DNA of 47,589 bases from a virus. Numbering within the stretch: position 1 is the first letter of the stretch; every line of letters starts with the position of its first letter. The stretch is from positions 1 to 47,589 of the IMG/VR virus record IMGVR_UViG_3300031578_000072. One strand, 5' to 3'. Below the pieces are notes generated by a model. It was not told the origin of the DNA and did not search any database. It saw only the letters and a list, made by a program, of their open reading frames with translations. The position numbers and the translations under genes were made by a program. Positions 1 through 8,773 of the stretch are shown here, in pieces.

Positions 1-127
1 TCCCTAACGGGAAACCATTGGATAGTACTTAGTGATGGGCAGAAAAGTATAATTGTCAAGCCAAGTGATGTAGTGCTAATAAATAGTGAGAAAGGTATGT
101 ACTCTATAATACTACCAAAGAGTAAGA
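1..127. repeat. Terminal direct repeat, left copy (circular overlap)
   Basis: Bases 1-127 are identical to 47463-47589. The length of exactly 127 is a common maximum k-mer of short-read assemblers, so I read this as the overlap of a circular assembly graph, not a physical terminal repeat. One reading frame continues without interruption across the join, which supports true continuity. Confidence 0.95.
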
Positions 128-210
128 AGGGCACACATAAAAGAGTGCACTGTATTATAATTGAAAGGGAAGATGTAAAGATAGTATACGAGCATTATGA
201 TAAAGCTTAG
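1..210 (+). CDS. Small hypothetical protein, 3' part of gene crossing the contig join
   Basis: Open from base 1 in frame 1 to TAG at 208-210. Joined with 47427-47589 it gives an 81-residue protein that starts MTDKINMYYP and ends in EHYDKA. It has no signal peptide or membrane segment; alternating hydrophobic residues suggest a small beta-rich fold. The gene overlaps the end of the MazG gene by 11 bases at its start and is followed 12 bases later by the next gene, so it belongs to the right-arm operon running through the join. I do not recognise a family. Confidence 0.7.
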   Translation, partial: SLTGNHWIVLSDGQKSIIVKPSDVVLINSEKGMYSIILPKSKKGTHKRVHCIIIEREDVKIVYEHYDKA

Positions 211-222
211 GAGGTAAATTAA

Positions 223-456
223 ATGCCTGAATTAGGTGAGATAAAATTAACTATACATATTTATAAGGATTTGATAACAGCTATTGATACAGAGATTTTT
301 ATAGATGGCAAGTGGGAAAAAGCTATTGCTCCAAAAGGTAGCCCTATGCCCGACAAGGATATATTTCCAGGATGGAACTATGTAATGCCTGTTACATTTG
401 ACACGGACTTGCATATGAAGATGATGATGAGGCACAAAAATATAGAAAAGAGGTGA
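223..456 (+). CDS. Hypothetical protein, 77 aa
   Basis: Starts at ATG after a strong site (AGGAGGTAAATTAA). The protein is small and mixed in charge, with a Met/His-rich C-terminal tail (HMKMMMRHKN) and no cysteine motif or membrane segment. It lies between the join-crossing gene and the DUF3987-like ATPase gene, with 4 bases to the latter, so it is probably co-translated with the replication genes. I do not recognise the family. Confidence 0.7.
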   Translation: MPELGEIKLTIHIYKDLITAIDTEIFIDGKWEKAIAPKGSPMPDKDIFPGWNYVMPVTFDTDLHMKMMMRHKNIEKR

Positions 457-460
457 TGCT

Positions 461-1699
461 GTGAGTATACCAAGAAAACTAGACGGTAGTTGGCTCAAGC
501 ATTATCTTGACTTTACAAAAGGTATGGAGTCACCAGAGATATTTCATTTTTGGGTAGGTATATCCTTGATAGCTACATCCCTCGGCAGGAACGTATATCT
601 TGACCGTGGGTATTTTAAGTTGTATCCAAATATGTTTATTGTACTTCTTGCCGAGTCAGAAGAATGTGCTAAGTCTACTGCCATTAGAATAGGTGTAGAT
701 AAGATATTAAGAGCGGATGATATGGAAGGCTGTCCTGCAATTTTCGCACAGAAAGCTACTCCACAAGCTTTAGTAGAGACACTAGTTGATGAGACTGGAG
801 TACCTGATGCGGATATGGTAATTAATAAGAACGCTGAAGTGTATGTTACTGCGTCTGAGTTAGCTGTATTCTTAGGGAAGAAGGAAAAGAACTCTGAACT
901 CCTGACCATGCTAACTGACCTGTACGATTGTCCAGATAAGTGGGCATATAAGACTAGGTTCAAGGGATGGGAGCAAGTTGTAAATGCTTGCCTTAATATG
1001 GTTGCAGGAACTACTCCCAAGTGGCTTAGATTAACTATTCCAAGTGATGCTGTAGCTGGTGGATTTGTGTCTAGACTAATATTCATATATGTAAACCATA
1101 CGGATAGGGAGTTCCCACATCCAGAGTATGGCGATGCTGAAGAGAGGCTTAGGATAAAGTTGGTACATGACTTGAGTCTTATTAGAAGGATTAAAGGTCC
1201 TTTTAAGTGGGGGCCGGGGACGAAGGAATGGTATGCAGATTGGTATAAAGTCAATGCCGCAAGATTAAGGAAGGCGCCAGAACTATATGTTAGAAGGAAG
1301 AAGGACTTAGTTCTAAAACTAGCTATGTGTACATCTGCGTCTAAGTCAGATGATAGGGTGATATCTATTAGCGACTTGGAGACTAGTGTTGCTGCTGTGA
1401 ACAAGGTAGAGGAATATCTGCCTGTAGCTATAGCCTTAATATCTTCCACGACGATGGGTGATGATACTAGGAAGGTACTTGAGATAGTGAGAAGGGAACT
1501 GAAAGTAGACCATAGCGGTTTGCTGAGAAGGTTGTGGCATGTATTGGATGCAAAGAGGTTAGGGGAGATAATTCTAACCTTGGAAGAGTCAGGACTTATA
1601 GGAACTGAACTTGATACTAAGACACATGCAAAGTCGTATAAATATATAGGTAAGGATAAGAAGGTATCGTCAGCTGACTTGATGGGACAGCTACCATAG
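461..1699 (+). CDS. DUF3987-like primase/helicase-type ATPase
   Basis: A 412-residue protein with a GTG start placed just after GAGGTGATGCT. The layout matches the DUF3987/YfjI-like ATPases found in phage and plasmid replication modules. A P-loop-like segment sits at about 61-73, but it reads ESEECAKST where a Gly-rich loop is expected; only the final K-S-T is kept. A Walker B-like strand (VYVTASELAVFL) is at about 127-138, a sensor-like VAGTTPKWL at 181-189 and GFVSRL near 201. The C-terminal third looks like a winged-helix module. No other helicase or primase candidate is visible, so this is the best one for replisome loading or unwinding. It is the last gene of the right arm. The family call is by pattern; the helicase role is inference. 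Confidence 0.6.
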   Translation: MSIPRKLDGSWLKHYLDFTKGMESPEIFHFWVGISLIATSLGRNVYLDRGYFKLYPNMFIVLLAESEECAKSTAIRIGVDKILRADDMEGCPAIFAQKATPQALVETLVDETGVPDADMVINKNAEVYVTASELAVFLGKKEKNSELLTMLTDLYDCPDKWAYKTRFKGWEQVVNACLNMVAGTTPKWLRLTIPSDAVAGGFVSRLIFIYVNHTDREFPHPEYGDAEERLRIKLVHDLSLIRRIKGPFKWGPGTKEWYADWYKVNAARLRKAPELYVRRKKDLVLKLAMCTSASKSDDRVISISDLETSVAAVNKVEEYLPVAIALISSTTMGDDTRKVLEIVRRELKVDHSGLLRRLWHVLDAKRLGEIILTLEESGLIGTELDTKTHAKSYKYIGKDKKVSSADLMGQLP

Positions 1700-1714
1700 G
1701 TACGAAGCTAGCCG

Positions 1715-1735
1715 TAAATTCATTAATTGAATTTG
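1715..1735. repeat. 21-bp dyad site S1
   Basis: Palindromic site with arms TAAATTCATT and ATTGAATTTG around a central A, in the gap between the converging arms. It is the only one of the eight full sites not followed by a gene, although AAAGGAG occurs 17 bases downstream. Confidence 0.7.
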
Positions 1736-1753
1736 CGATACTATAAAATAGAA

Positions 1754-1789
1754 AGGAGCGCTAGAAATTATTTCGACTCTAGCGCTCCT
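1754..1789. terminator. Hairpin between convergent operons
   Basis: A perfect 12-bp inverted repeat, AGGAGCGCTAGA at 1754-1765 and its complement at 1778-1789, with a 12-base loop. It sits between the end of the plus-strand arm (1699) and the end of the minus-strand arm (1827), as a bidirectional terminator would. There is no clear U-tract on either strand, so termination may be factor-assisted or this may be an RNA-stabilising hairpin. Confidence 0.6.
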
Positions 1790-1831
1790 CCTGCTCTAGG
1801 AGAAAGAAGTGTAAAAATACCTAGAGCTAGG
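1790..1831. terminator. Second inverted repeat in convergent gap
   Basis: CCTGCTCTAGG at 1790-1800 pairs with CCTAGAGCTAGG at 1820-1831 with one bulged base; the loop is A-rich. Its right edge overlaps the stop codon of the minus-strand gene, so it most likely acts on leftward transcripts. In the leftward direction the A-rich loop reads as a T-rich stretch. Confidence 0.5.
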
Positions 1832-2798
1832 ATAAGATAGGTAAGATATCTGAAGCTTTCATACCTACATCCTGACGATATTGCAGCCACTCTATATCCA
1901 AGTTACTTATAGTCCTATACGCTCTCCTTCTACATTCCTTTATACTATCCCCTCTTGCTGTTACAGCTCCTATGATACCTCCAGCAATTTTCCATTTTCC
2001 TTTCTTATCTCTATCCACTTCTCCCAACCATATGTGTCTAGCATTACCTTCACAATATCCTTTAATGTCCTTGTGGAAGGACTCAAAAGGAGGACGAGGA
2101 TATGGGTACGGAGGAACGGAGATACGTACCGCGATAGCATATTCATATCTACAGCATCTTATACTCTTCTTTCCTCCGTTAAATATATCAACTAGTGTCC
2201 TACCTATCTCCTCTTGTATAGACTCTAGGATGGCATATATTGAGTCAGTTCTAAAGTGTGGATATATGTCTATAAATTCTGTGAGTCCCTCCATAGTAGC
2301 ACAGTCTGCTATAATGAAGCCTCTAAAGTTAGCACCTCTCAAACAGCTTTTTATCCTCCATAGGGTGTCTGTGAATACTTTAGGAGGCTCCTTAAATATC
2401 CTAACTGTACTTCCCATAATGCAGGGATACCCTTTGTCCCTATCCATGAAGTAGTTATCATCCACTATCCCAAACACAGGGTACACGAAGTCTATTCCAT
2501 TAAACCAGCATCCTATAGAGAACTTAGGCTCTGGAGGTTCTAATTCACCTTCAGTTGAGAATACACTAGACACGAGTCTTATAGACTCTCTATACTCCTT
2601 TGACTTAGCTAGAAGTAAAGTAAATCTAGATACCCCTATTCCTTCTCCATTACATCGTATAGGGTCTAAAGGCTCATCACTAATTAGTAATGTACCACCT
2701 GTAGTTATATGTCCCTTATCTACCTGATGCCCTTCTTTCTGTAATCTATTCCCTAGTGAGAACAGACTACCTCTTGAGTAACATAAAACGAATCGCAT
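1827..2798 (-). CDS. PurD-like (GARS-type) ATP-grasp protein, divergent and short
   Basis: The start is the ATG at 2798, 7 bases after AGGAGG; an ATG at 2804 is too close to that site. The 323-residue protein resembles phosphoribosylamine-glycine ligase over most of its length. The N-terminal Rossmann-like stretch MRFVLCYSRG...LQKEGHQV aligns with the PurD N-domain. At 97-128, CWFNGIDFV through to IMG resembles the ATP-grasp core, and TEFIDIYPHFRTD (173-185) resembles the PurD LEFNvRfGD strand. The end (IIGAVTARGDSIKE...AYRTI...YRQDVG) is a good match to the GARS C-terminal domain. It is about 100 residues shorter than cellular PurD, and the canonical GpNTGGMG loop is reduced, so normal purine synthesis is doubtful. 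It is the last gene of the virion arm, 15 bases after a giant internal protein. Family by pattern; function unknown. Confidence 0.6.
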   Translation of the reverse strand: MRFVLCYSRGSLFSLGNRLQKEGHQVDKGHITTGGTLLISDEPLDPIRCNGEGIGVSRFTLLLAKSKEYRESIRLVSSVFSTEGELEPPEPKFSIGCWFNGIDFVYPVFGIVDDNYFMDRDKGYPCIMGSTVRIFKEPPKVFTDTLWRIKSCLRGANFRGFIIADCATMEGLTEFIDIYPHFRTDSIYAILESIQEEIGRTLVDIFNGGKKSIRCCRYEYAIAVRISVPPYPYPRPPFESFHKDIKGYCEGNARHIWLGEVDRDKKGKWKIAGGIIGAVTARGDSIKECRRRAYRTISNLDIEWLQYRQDVGMKASDILPILS

Positions 2799-2813
2799 AA
2801 ACATTCCTCCTTT

Positions 2814-5800
2814 CTATTTTCTCAACATTAGATATGGCATTATCCTATCCTTGACAGCGTTCATATCTTTATATCTTCCACTTTCTATCATTATTTCTAT
2901 AGCTCCTACAATATCTCCACCAGTTAGTAGTTTGTCTATACTAGCATCTAACTTCTCCTTCACGTATCCTTTCTTACTTCTAAACTTATATAACTTCCCT
3001 GCAACTTCTCCATATAGTCTACCTATAGCTAGGTTTCCAAACAACTCATTTACTTCCTTGGGATTAAGTGTCTGTACAAACTCTACCTTCTCTTCCGTTC
3101 TTAATGTGTTATAGCTGTTAGAAGATATACTCGACCCTCTTCTTATCCAAGTTCCTGTAAAGTACATAAGTTTCTGCAATCTAGTTTTTACCTCATTCTC
3201 TGAGTCTAGGAACTGGTCGAATGGAGTCCAAGACCACAGAGCATACTCCGCTGCATCCTTTATCTTCTCAGGTATCGGAGCGTCTGGATGCATTATCTGT
3301 CTATTTTGCCATAGACATCTATTAATTAGAAGTTCGAGAGATGTTTTCATAACAGGCTCCATCTTATTCAATAGTGTCTGTCTTGGTTGAGTTGCCCAGC
3401 CTAAGTAGTCTCTCATATATCTAAGTAGTGGCATTACTACGTACATATCTCTACCTTTGTTATCCTTAAAGTTACCAAGTTTAACATCCATCTTATGCCC
3501 TGACTCATTCTCAAGTGCCCACTTACCTGTAAATAGTTTGTTAAGTAAGTTGGTTAACATGATTAGACCAAACATACCTTTGATAAGATGCCTGATATAG
3601 TGAGGAGCTAACGCTTTCATATCTGCTGGAGACATATCCTTTCTTGTAAGTGCTTTGATAGGAATTATATTACCAAATTCACCCATAGCTCCTGTTAGGA
3701 GTCGTAAGTTGGAGATAGTCCAGTTCCTGGCCAGGAAGAAGGTAGATGCTACACCCCACTCGAAGTTGGTAAAGTACCTCTTTGGTAGTGTGCCGAGTAG
3801 GTCGTTGGTAAATGCGGCTGCTTGTTTAGGTGTAAGACCTTGCTTTCTCTTCAAAGCATAAGTATATACTTGAGCGTTCCTTACTATTGTAGTCCAGAGC
3901 ATATTATCGTTCCAAGCAAATAGCTTTCCCATTCCCTTTGTTATAATATTCTTACCTTCAATAGGAACTAAGTCATATATCTCCTCTCTCATCTGCCTAC
4001 CTAAACGACCAGTATGTGCAAGGTTTAGGTTAGCTTTCAATGACTCTCTAACCAATGCAGTCTCATTCAGGTACATCTTTGCACCTGCACCTCCAGGTCT
4101 GATAGCATCAATCGCTTTGATAAAATTAAAGTTAACTTCGTCAAGAACGTCAGAGAATATATTCCAACCATGGATGGCAGGGTTAAGGAATATTATCCTC
4201 TTAACTATTCCCTTTATCATCCTTATATTTCTCATAGGTTTGCTTAGCGTCCAAGCAGGTACTGCTATCTCTTCGATAGCACTTGCTACTTCAGGTTTCC
4301 ATCGAATAGGAACTTTTCTCATGCTACCATTTTTCTGCTTGCTTAGTATATATTGTGCAAATTCTGGATTGATAACCTGCCTATAATCTCTTGCCCACTC
4401 TTCCCTACTATCTAATCCTGTAGCAACTGCGTGTCCATTCTCATCTACCATTTCTCTCACAGTATCTACAAAGTTCTTATGAGCTACTACTTTAGATAAG
4501 GAGTACATATATTGGCTAAGCTTCAGTCCTGCTTTATGCTCAGGGATTAATCCTAGTTTCTCTGCCTCATCGTAGTTCTGTAAGTTCCTTTCTATACCAT
4601 GTGCGAATCTAGTTCCTAGAATTCCTGCTACAGGAACGCCAACGTCAGGGTTTACTTTCATCCACTCATGTATGTTCTTGAACAAGAATGGAGAGTAGTT
4701 CCTCCATATACCACCTATAGAATTTGACGCTAAAGCAACATCAGCCAGTCTCTTATACTGTCTAATCAACCAGTCAGCCTCATTTTGCAATCCTCTCTCA
4801 GTAATCTCAGCTTGATACTTACCAGGCATATCACAATACCTATCTATTAGTATCTCATCCTCTAAGTTAGGAACCATCTTCTCCCAAGTATCTCTAACCT
4901 GTTGGGACACGTACTCAGATTCGGCGATAACTCCTTCCATCTCTGCAAGAGCATCATATGTGTTCTTGGCAGATGGGTCGAGTATAAGGGAGGCTCTTAT
5001 TGTTCTAAAGAACTCCTGCATCTTCCCAGATAGAGATACTCCAGTAGGAGTATATTGAGCAGGTACCTCTTCATTAACAGCTGCACCAAGAGACTGAGCT
5101 ACATTCTGGTCAACAGGGTCTAGTTCCTTCTTCTCCATCATCCGTTTAACAAATGCATCCTTAGCCATAGTACGAACTTTGACCTTGTCATCGTTTACTT
5201 CTCCCTTCTTTTCTTTATGCTTTTTAATTACTTCTTCAGCAGTAGCTTCTTCCTCTATTCCGTATCCAGCATCTTGCAATTTCTTTAACTTATCACTTAC
5301 TTCCTCTTCAATAGGACATACTTCTATCTCACCTTTAGGTAGAGCAGTATACTTGAAGTCCTTTGGGTCTAGTCCATACTTCTCACAGGCACGAGCTTTC
5401 TCTACCTCCAGTCTTTGAAGTTCTTTATCAACTGGGTCTAACTTACTTTCTTCTATTATCTTCTCCGCAATATCAAGCTCTCCCTCTACTCTCGTAATCT
5501 CATGCTTCAGCATCTTGTCTACTCTATCTTCTGAGAAGGAACGTATAGCAGAGCTTGAAGAGCCTAAGCCTCCAAGAACAACTGACAATCCAAAACCTAC
5601 TATACCAGCCTCTATCATTTCCGGTATAGGAAGAAGAGGCTCCCTCTCACCAGAAACTATATTACTTATAGCATGCTCTATAGGAACCATAGCTACTTCC
5701 TGTAATGTCTCGGTAGCTGCACCTACAGCCCAGTCAATTCCCAACTTACCATACTTCTGCAAGAAGGTTTTAGCTCCTCTATTAATAACTCTACTCCCTC

Positions 5801-6509
5801 CAAAGACATTAAGGAACCGTTGGAATGGAATAGCTTCAGTAGCTACCTCTCCCATAGCTCCCATAACTCCACCAAATAGTTGGGCTAAGTAAGGAGCTTC
5901 CTGCCCTCGTGCTTCAAATTCTTTTTCTATCTGTCTAGCATGACTTCCAGTAGCACTAGCTGCAAATGGTAGTAAGGCAGTTGATAAATCTCCTATCTTC
6001 ATGGCAAGGGCAGGATTAGCTCCTGCTAAAGCTCCACCTGATAGAAGGGTTATAAGAGATAAAGGAACTGCTCTCCCTACTAATGCAACAATGTTCTTCA
6101 CTCTATTCTTACTTATAGTCTGCTCCCAACTCTCGTCAGCTACAGCTTCGGACTTACCTACTAACTCCGTAAGCCATCTTCTTATTCCATCCTTCTCAGG
6201 GTCATACAAGTCTTTATCAAATAGGTCTGTAACTTTATCAGTTATCTGCACACCACTTTCATATAGAAGCCTACCAAGATTTAGCATACTAGTTTGTACA
6301 TCTGCAACTCCCGCCTTGCTTGCATGAAATGTTAGGTCTACGTAAGTAGGCTCGTCATATCCTTCTTGTATAAACTGAGACAAGTCAATAGGTTTTGCTG
6401 GTGGCTGCCAAGTGGGCTTAACTACTTCTGGCTCCTCTACGATAGGTTTAGGAGGAGTCCATGTATACTTTTTCTTCTCAATAGTTGGGGGGTTCCATGT
6501 CCATGCCAC
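2814..6509 (-). CDS. Giant internal virion (ejection) protein, 1231 aa
   Basis: The GTG start at 6509 lies 8 bases after AGGAGG, and the gene overlaps its upstream neighbour by 32 bases. The N-terminus carries three W-x-P-P motifs (WNPP, WTPP, WQPP) within 40 residues, followed by amphipathic helices, two hydrophobic stretches at about 145-190 and 295-320, charged coiled-coil regions at about 330-460 and a helical C-terminus with NPAIHGWNIFSDVLDE near residue 770, a type of motif seen in large phage polyvalent or ejection proteins. Size, position after the tail genes and composition fit a podoviral ejection protein carried in the capsid and delivered with the DNA. I see no catalytic motif. 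The role is inferred from size and context. Confidence 0.65.
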   Translation of the reverse strand: MAWTWNPPTIEKKKYTWTPPKPIVEEPEVVKPTWQPPAKPIDLSQFIQEGYDEPTYVDLTFHASKAGVADVQTSMLNLGRLLYESGVQITDKVTDLFDKDLYDPEKDGIRRWLTELVGKSEAVADESWEQTISKNRVKNIVALVGRAVPLSLITLLSGGALAGANPALAMKIGDLSTALLPFAASATGSHARQIEKEFEARGQEAPYLAQLFGGVMGAMGEVATEAIPFQRFLNVFGGSRVINRGAKTFLQKYGKLGIDWAVGAATETLQEVAMVPIEHAISNIVSGEREPLLPIPEMIEAGIVGFGLSVVLGGLGSSSSAIRSFSEDRVDKMLKHEITRVEGELDIAEKIIEESKLDPVDKELQRLEVEKARACEKYGLDPKDFKYTALPKGEIEVCPIEEEVSDKLKKLQDAGYGIEEEATAEEVIKKHKEKKGEVNDDKVKVRTMAKDAFVKRMMEKKELDPVDQNVAQSLGAAVNEEVPAQYTPTGVSLSGKMQEFFRTIRASLILDPSAKNTYDALAEMEGVIAESEYVSQQVRDTWEKMVPNLEDEILIDRYCDMPGKYQAEITERGLQNEADWLIRQYKRLADVALASNSIGGIWRNYSPFLFKNIHEWMKVNPDVGVPVAGILGTRFAHGIERNLQNYDEAEKLGLIPEHKAGLKLSQYMYSLSKVVAHKNFVDTVREMVDENGHAVATGLDSREEWARDYRQVINPEFAQYILSKQKNGSMRKVPIRWKPEVASAIEEIAVPAWTLSKPMRNIRMIKGIVKRIIFLNPAIHGWNIFSDVLDEVNFNFIKAIDAIRPGGAGAKMYLNETALVRESLKANLNLAHTGRLGRQMREEIYDLVPIEGKNIITKGMGKLFAWNDNMLWTTIVRNAQVYTYALKRKQGLTPKQAAAFTNDLLGTLPKRYFTNFEWGVASTFFLARNWTISNLRLLTGAMGEFGNIIPIKALTRKDMSPADMKALAPHYIRHLIKGMFGLIMLTNLLNKLFTGKWALENESGHKMDVKLGNFKDNKGRDMYVVMPLLRYMRDYLGWATQPRQTLLNKMEPVMKTSLELLINRCLWQNRQIMHPDAPIPEKIKDAAEYALWSWTPFDQFLDSENEVKTRLQKLMYFTGTWIRRGSSISSNSYNTLRTEEKVEFVQTLNPKEVNELFGNLAIGRLYGEVAGKLYKFRSKKGYVKEKLDASIDKLLTGGDIVGAIEIMIESGRYKDMNAVKDRIMPYLMLRK

Positions 6510-6723
6510 CTGACATCCCTCCTCTTATAGCATTAGCTAAAGGATTTGTTGGAGCGAGAGGACTTGCACCCGCCCCCATTTGAGTCATACCCATTTGAGC
6601 TTCTATCTTTTTAAGATACCTCTCTATATAAGGAGTTAGAAAGTAGTTAAGAGGAGAGCCTCTCTTCTTTGCTAATTGTCGAGATATAGCGTCGGTACTT
6701 TGATAAAAATCTAGTTCGTTCAT
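6478..6723 (-). CDS. Small internal virion-associated protein, 81 aa
   Basis: The ATG start at 6723 overlaps the stop of the upstream gene (ATGA). Residues 1-45 are helical and charged; the second half is Met/Gly/Pro/Ala-rich (MGMTQMGAGASP, GGMSGGMDM) and probably disordered. It sits between two large predicted internal proteins and overlaps the giant one. Probably a minor virion or assembly component; no family recognised. Confidence 0.65.
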   Translation of the reverse strand: MNELDFYQSTDAISRQLAKKRGSPLNYFLTPYIERYLKKIEAQMGMTQMGAGASPLAPTNPLANAIRGGMSGGMDMEPPNY

Positions 6724-8027
6724 TTAGTCTCCCCCCATTCCCCTCTATATTTCTTAAAGTATTCTTTCATAACACTATCAAGTTCGTTAGAATGTAGACC
6801 ATTTATCGGTCCTTTGTACAATCCTCTCTCCTTAGCTAATGTTTGGAATTCTTTTATCTTCTCTTTGTCCCAAGTACCCATCTCTGTAATAACATCCTGT
6901 TCAGTAATCTCTCCTACTTCCTTAGCAGGTATAGGCTCTTTCACTACAGGTTTGCCTGTCCTTTTATCCTTCCACTTTTCATATGCAGGATGGAAAGGTC
7001 CTGTAACAACTGTTTCTATAAACTCTTCCAAGGTTTTAGCAAATCCTGGAGTCCTTTCAACCTTCGGAGCTTCTTCAAAAGCACCAGCTCCGCCTTTCCA
7101 TAGTTCCGCACCTACTTCAGTCTCTGGAGTTACTACTGCTCCTGTAGGATTTAATATAGACTGTATAATTCCAGCTAATCCTCCACCTTCATCTGGAGGT
7201 GGTTTGTATGCAGGTGCCATCGCTCTATATATTTCCTTCACACTATCTATAACTTCCCTAGATATCCCTGCTTCAGTTCCCAGAACTTCTATCTTTTCCA
7301 TTAACTTCTCAGTACCACCCTCTTTACTAAACATAACAGCCATCCCTGCTATATCCCCACCTATCATGTCGTCAACCATACCCATGAACTCTTCTACTTC
7401 ATTCTTTACAGCTCCTGTAGGCTTAGGTCTTGGTGCCCCAGCTCCTGGTGTATGTGCTCCTATATCTTCTAACCAAGTAAGTGGGTCATTTGGGTCTCCT
7501 ATCACTTCTCCAGTAGTACCTGGAAGAGATATGGTTCTACCTCCTGACGAAATCGTAGAGATAGGACGCTCTCCAACTTGCCCAGCTCCCTGTGTTCGTC
7601 TAGCCTCTAAAGTTGATATAAGTTCGTTTGCACTCTTTTCATCCATCTTCATTAGCATATCAATAAACTCATATCCTTTCTCCATAGTTGTCTTCTGAGC
7701 TGCAGCTACTTGACCAGCAGCACCTATTTGTGCCTGCTCTGTCCCAGCTTCCGCTCCAACCCCAGCAATCCTCTCCTTAGACATTGCTTCAGCTAGTGCA
7801 GACTCCATGTCCATCTGTTTCAAAGTTATCTCATGCTTCCTAGTCTGTTCAGCTAATATGTCCTCTCGTCTTTGCTCTTTCTCAATGTCAAAACGAGTTT
7901 TCTCTGGCTCACCCGCTCCTTGTGGTGGTCTAACTGTAGTAGTTGTAGGTTGTTGTCTAGCTCGAGATATTATATCAGCTAAGTTTACTAACCAACTATA
8001 ATCTAATCCCATTGTTTGTACTGGCAT
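6720..8027 (-). CDS. Internal virion protein with peptidoglycan-binding-like C-terminus
   Basis: A 435-residue protein. Residues 40-140 are long, Ala/Glu-rich helices, likely coiled coil. The middle is Gly/Pro/Ala-rich. The end (about 390-425: IKEFQTLAKERGLYKGPINGLHSNELDSVMKEY, split here as IKEFQTLAKERGLYKG and PINGLHSNELDSVM) resembles a PG_binding_1 repeat of the type VxxFQxxxGLxxDGxxGxxT. That fits a protein ejected into the cell wall, or one that positions a wall-active partner. The stop overlaps the start of the 81-aa gene and the start abuts the previous stop, so the gene belongs to the internal-protein block. Family by pattern; role inferred. Confidence 0.6.
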   Translation of the reverse strand: MPVQTMGLDYSWLVNLADIISRARQQPTTTTVRPPQGAGEPEKTRFDIEKEQRREDILAEQTRKHEITLKQMDMESALAEAMSKERIAGVGAEAGTEQAQIGAAGQVAAAQKTTMEKGYEFIDMLMKMDEKSANELISTLEARRTQGAGQVGERPISTISSGGRTISLPGTTGEVIGDPNDPLTWLEDIGAHTPGAGAPRPKPTGAVKNEVEEFMGMVDDMIGGDIAGMAVMFSKEGGTEKLMEKIEVLGTEAGISREVIDSVKEIYRAMAPAYKPPPDEGGGLAGIIQSILNPTGAVVTPETEVGAELWKGGAGAFEEAPKVERTPGFAKTLEEFIETVVTGPFHPAYEKWKDKRTGKPVVKEPIPAKEVGEITEQDVITEMGTWDKEKIKEFQTLAKERGLYKGPINGLHSNELDSVMKEYFKKYRGEWGETK

Positions 8028-8761
8028 TATATTAAACTCACCTCCGAACTAGGGACAGGATATCCTCCTGCAGCTACACCCCAAGAAGGAGCGATACTAC
8101 TATAAGCCTTTGGTTTCCTCATAGCTTTCTTAATAGCTGAAGGTATATACTCTGGGTCTTGATAAGCTAATATAGTAGGCGTATTAAGGTATGCAAGAAT
8201 GGATTGTATAGTATCTGAATAAGCTGGATTAGCTGCCATGTAAGCCTGTATCCAATCACTCATACCCTTTGACATTAACTCTCCATATCCAAGAGCCGCC
8301 TGCGTACCTCTACCAAGTGCTTCCTGAGCCATTCCACCTCTGGCGGCAGCTAATGCATCAGCTAACCTCATACCTTCTCTTTCAACTGACTCCGCTTTAG
8401 CACCACCCCAGAATGTTCCAGGACCTACAAACTGCTCTTGAACTGTAGGAACTATCTCTTCTCTGAACGTTCTCCCAGCAGGTCCTGCTACAGTCTTTTG
8501 GAAATACTCCTCCGATACTTTTCCAGACATAGCGTCTCTCAAGGCTTGTATCGCTTCACTACCTAAAGGTCCTCCAAAAGGACTAGGTCCTTTACCTTCA
8601 AGAAAGCCAGTTAGTCCTGATAAATAGTCTTCTGGAGATTTAACTCCAGCCAACATTTTCTGTAGCTGTTTAGCTAATGCACTCTGACCAGGGTCTAATG
8701 TTCCCATAGTAGCTATAGGTTTAGCCCCCCCTGATGTAAAGCTTGGTGCTGACATTACCAT
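8027..8761 (-). CDS. Internal virion/ejection-like protein, 244 aa
   Basis: The most likely start is the ATG at 8761 (MVMSAPSF), about 9 bases after AGGAG; an upstream ATG at 8770 touches that site. The protein is Ala/Gly-rich and helical, with GLTGFLEGKGPSPFGGPLG, a central amphipathic helical block (AESVEREGMRLADALAAARG) and no membrane segment or cysteine. It heads the block of predicted internal proteins downstream of the tail genes, in the position of a small podoviral ejection protein. No specific family recognised; the virion role is inferred from context. Confidence 0.6.
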   Translation of the reverse strand: MVMSAPSFTSGGAKPIATMGTLDPGQSALAKQLQKMLAGVKSPEDYLSGLTGFLEGKGPSPFGGPLGSEAIQALRDAMSGKVSEEYFQKTVAGPAGRTFREEIVPTVQEQFVGPGTFWGGAKAESVEREGMRLADALAAARGGMAQEALGRGTQAALGYGELMSKGMSDWIQAYMAANPAYSDTIQSILAYLNTPTILAYQDPEYIPSAIKKAMRKPKAYSSIAPSWGVAAGGYPVPSSEVSLI

Positions 8762-8773
8762 ATTAATCATCTC

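Noticed and set aside
544-1449. Long minus-strand ORF (301 codons) opposite the DUF3987-like gene
   Set aside because: Antisense to a gene with clear motifs, no ribosome binding site, Ser/Leu/Thr-rich composition typical of shadow frames.
1972-2454. Plus-strand ORF opposite the PurD-like gene
   Set aside because: No ribosome binding site and no family-like pattern; the sense strand carries the PurD-like signature.
6814-7698. Long plus-strand ORF (294 codons) opposite the 435-aa internal protein gene
   Set aside because: Antisense to a credible virion gene in an all-leftward arm; composition is an artefact of the Ala/Gly/Pro-rich sense strand.
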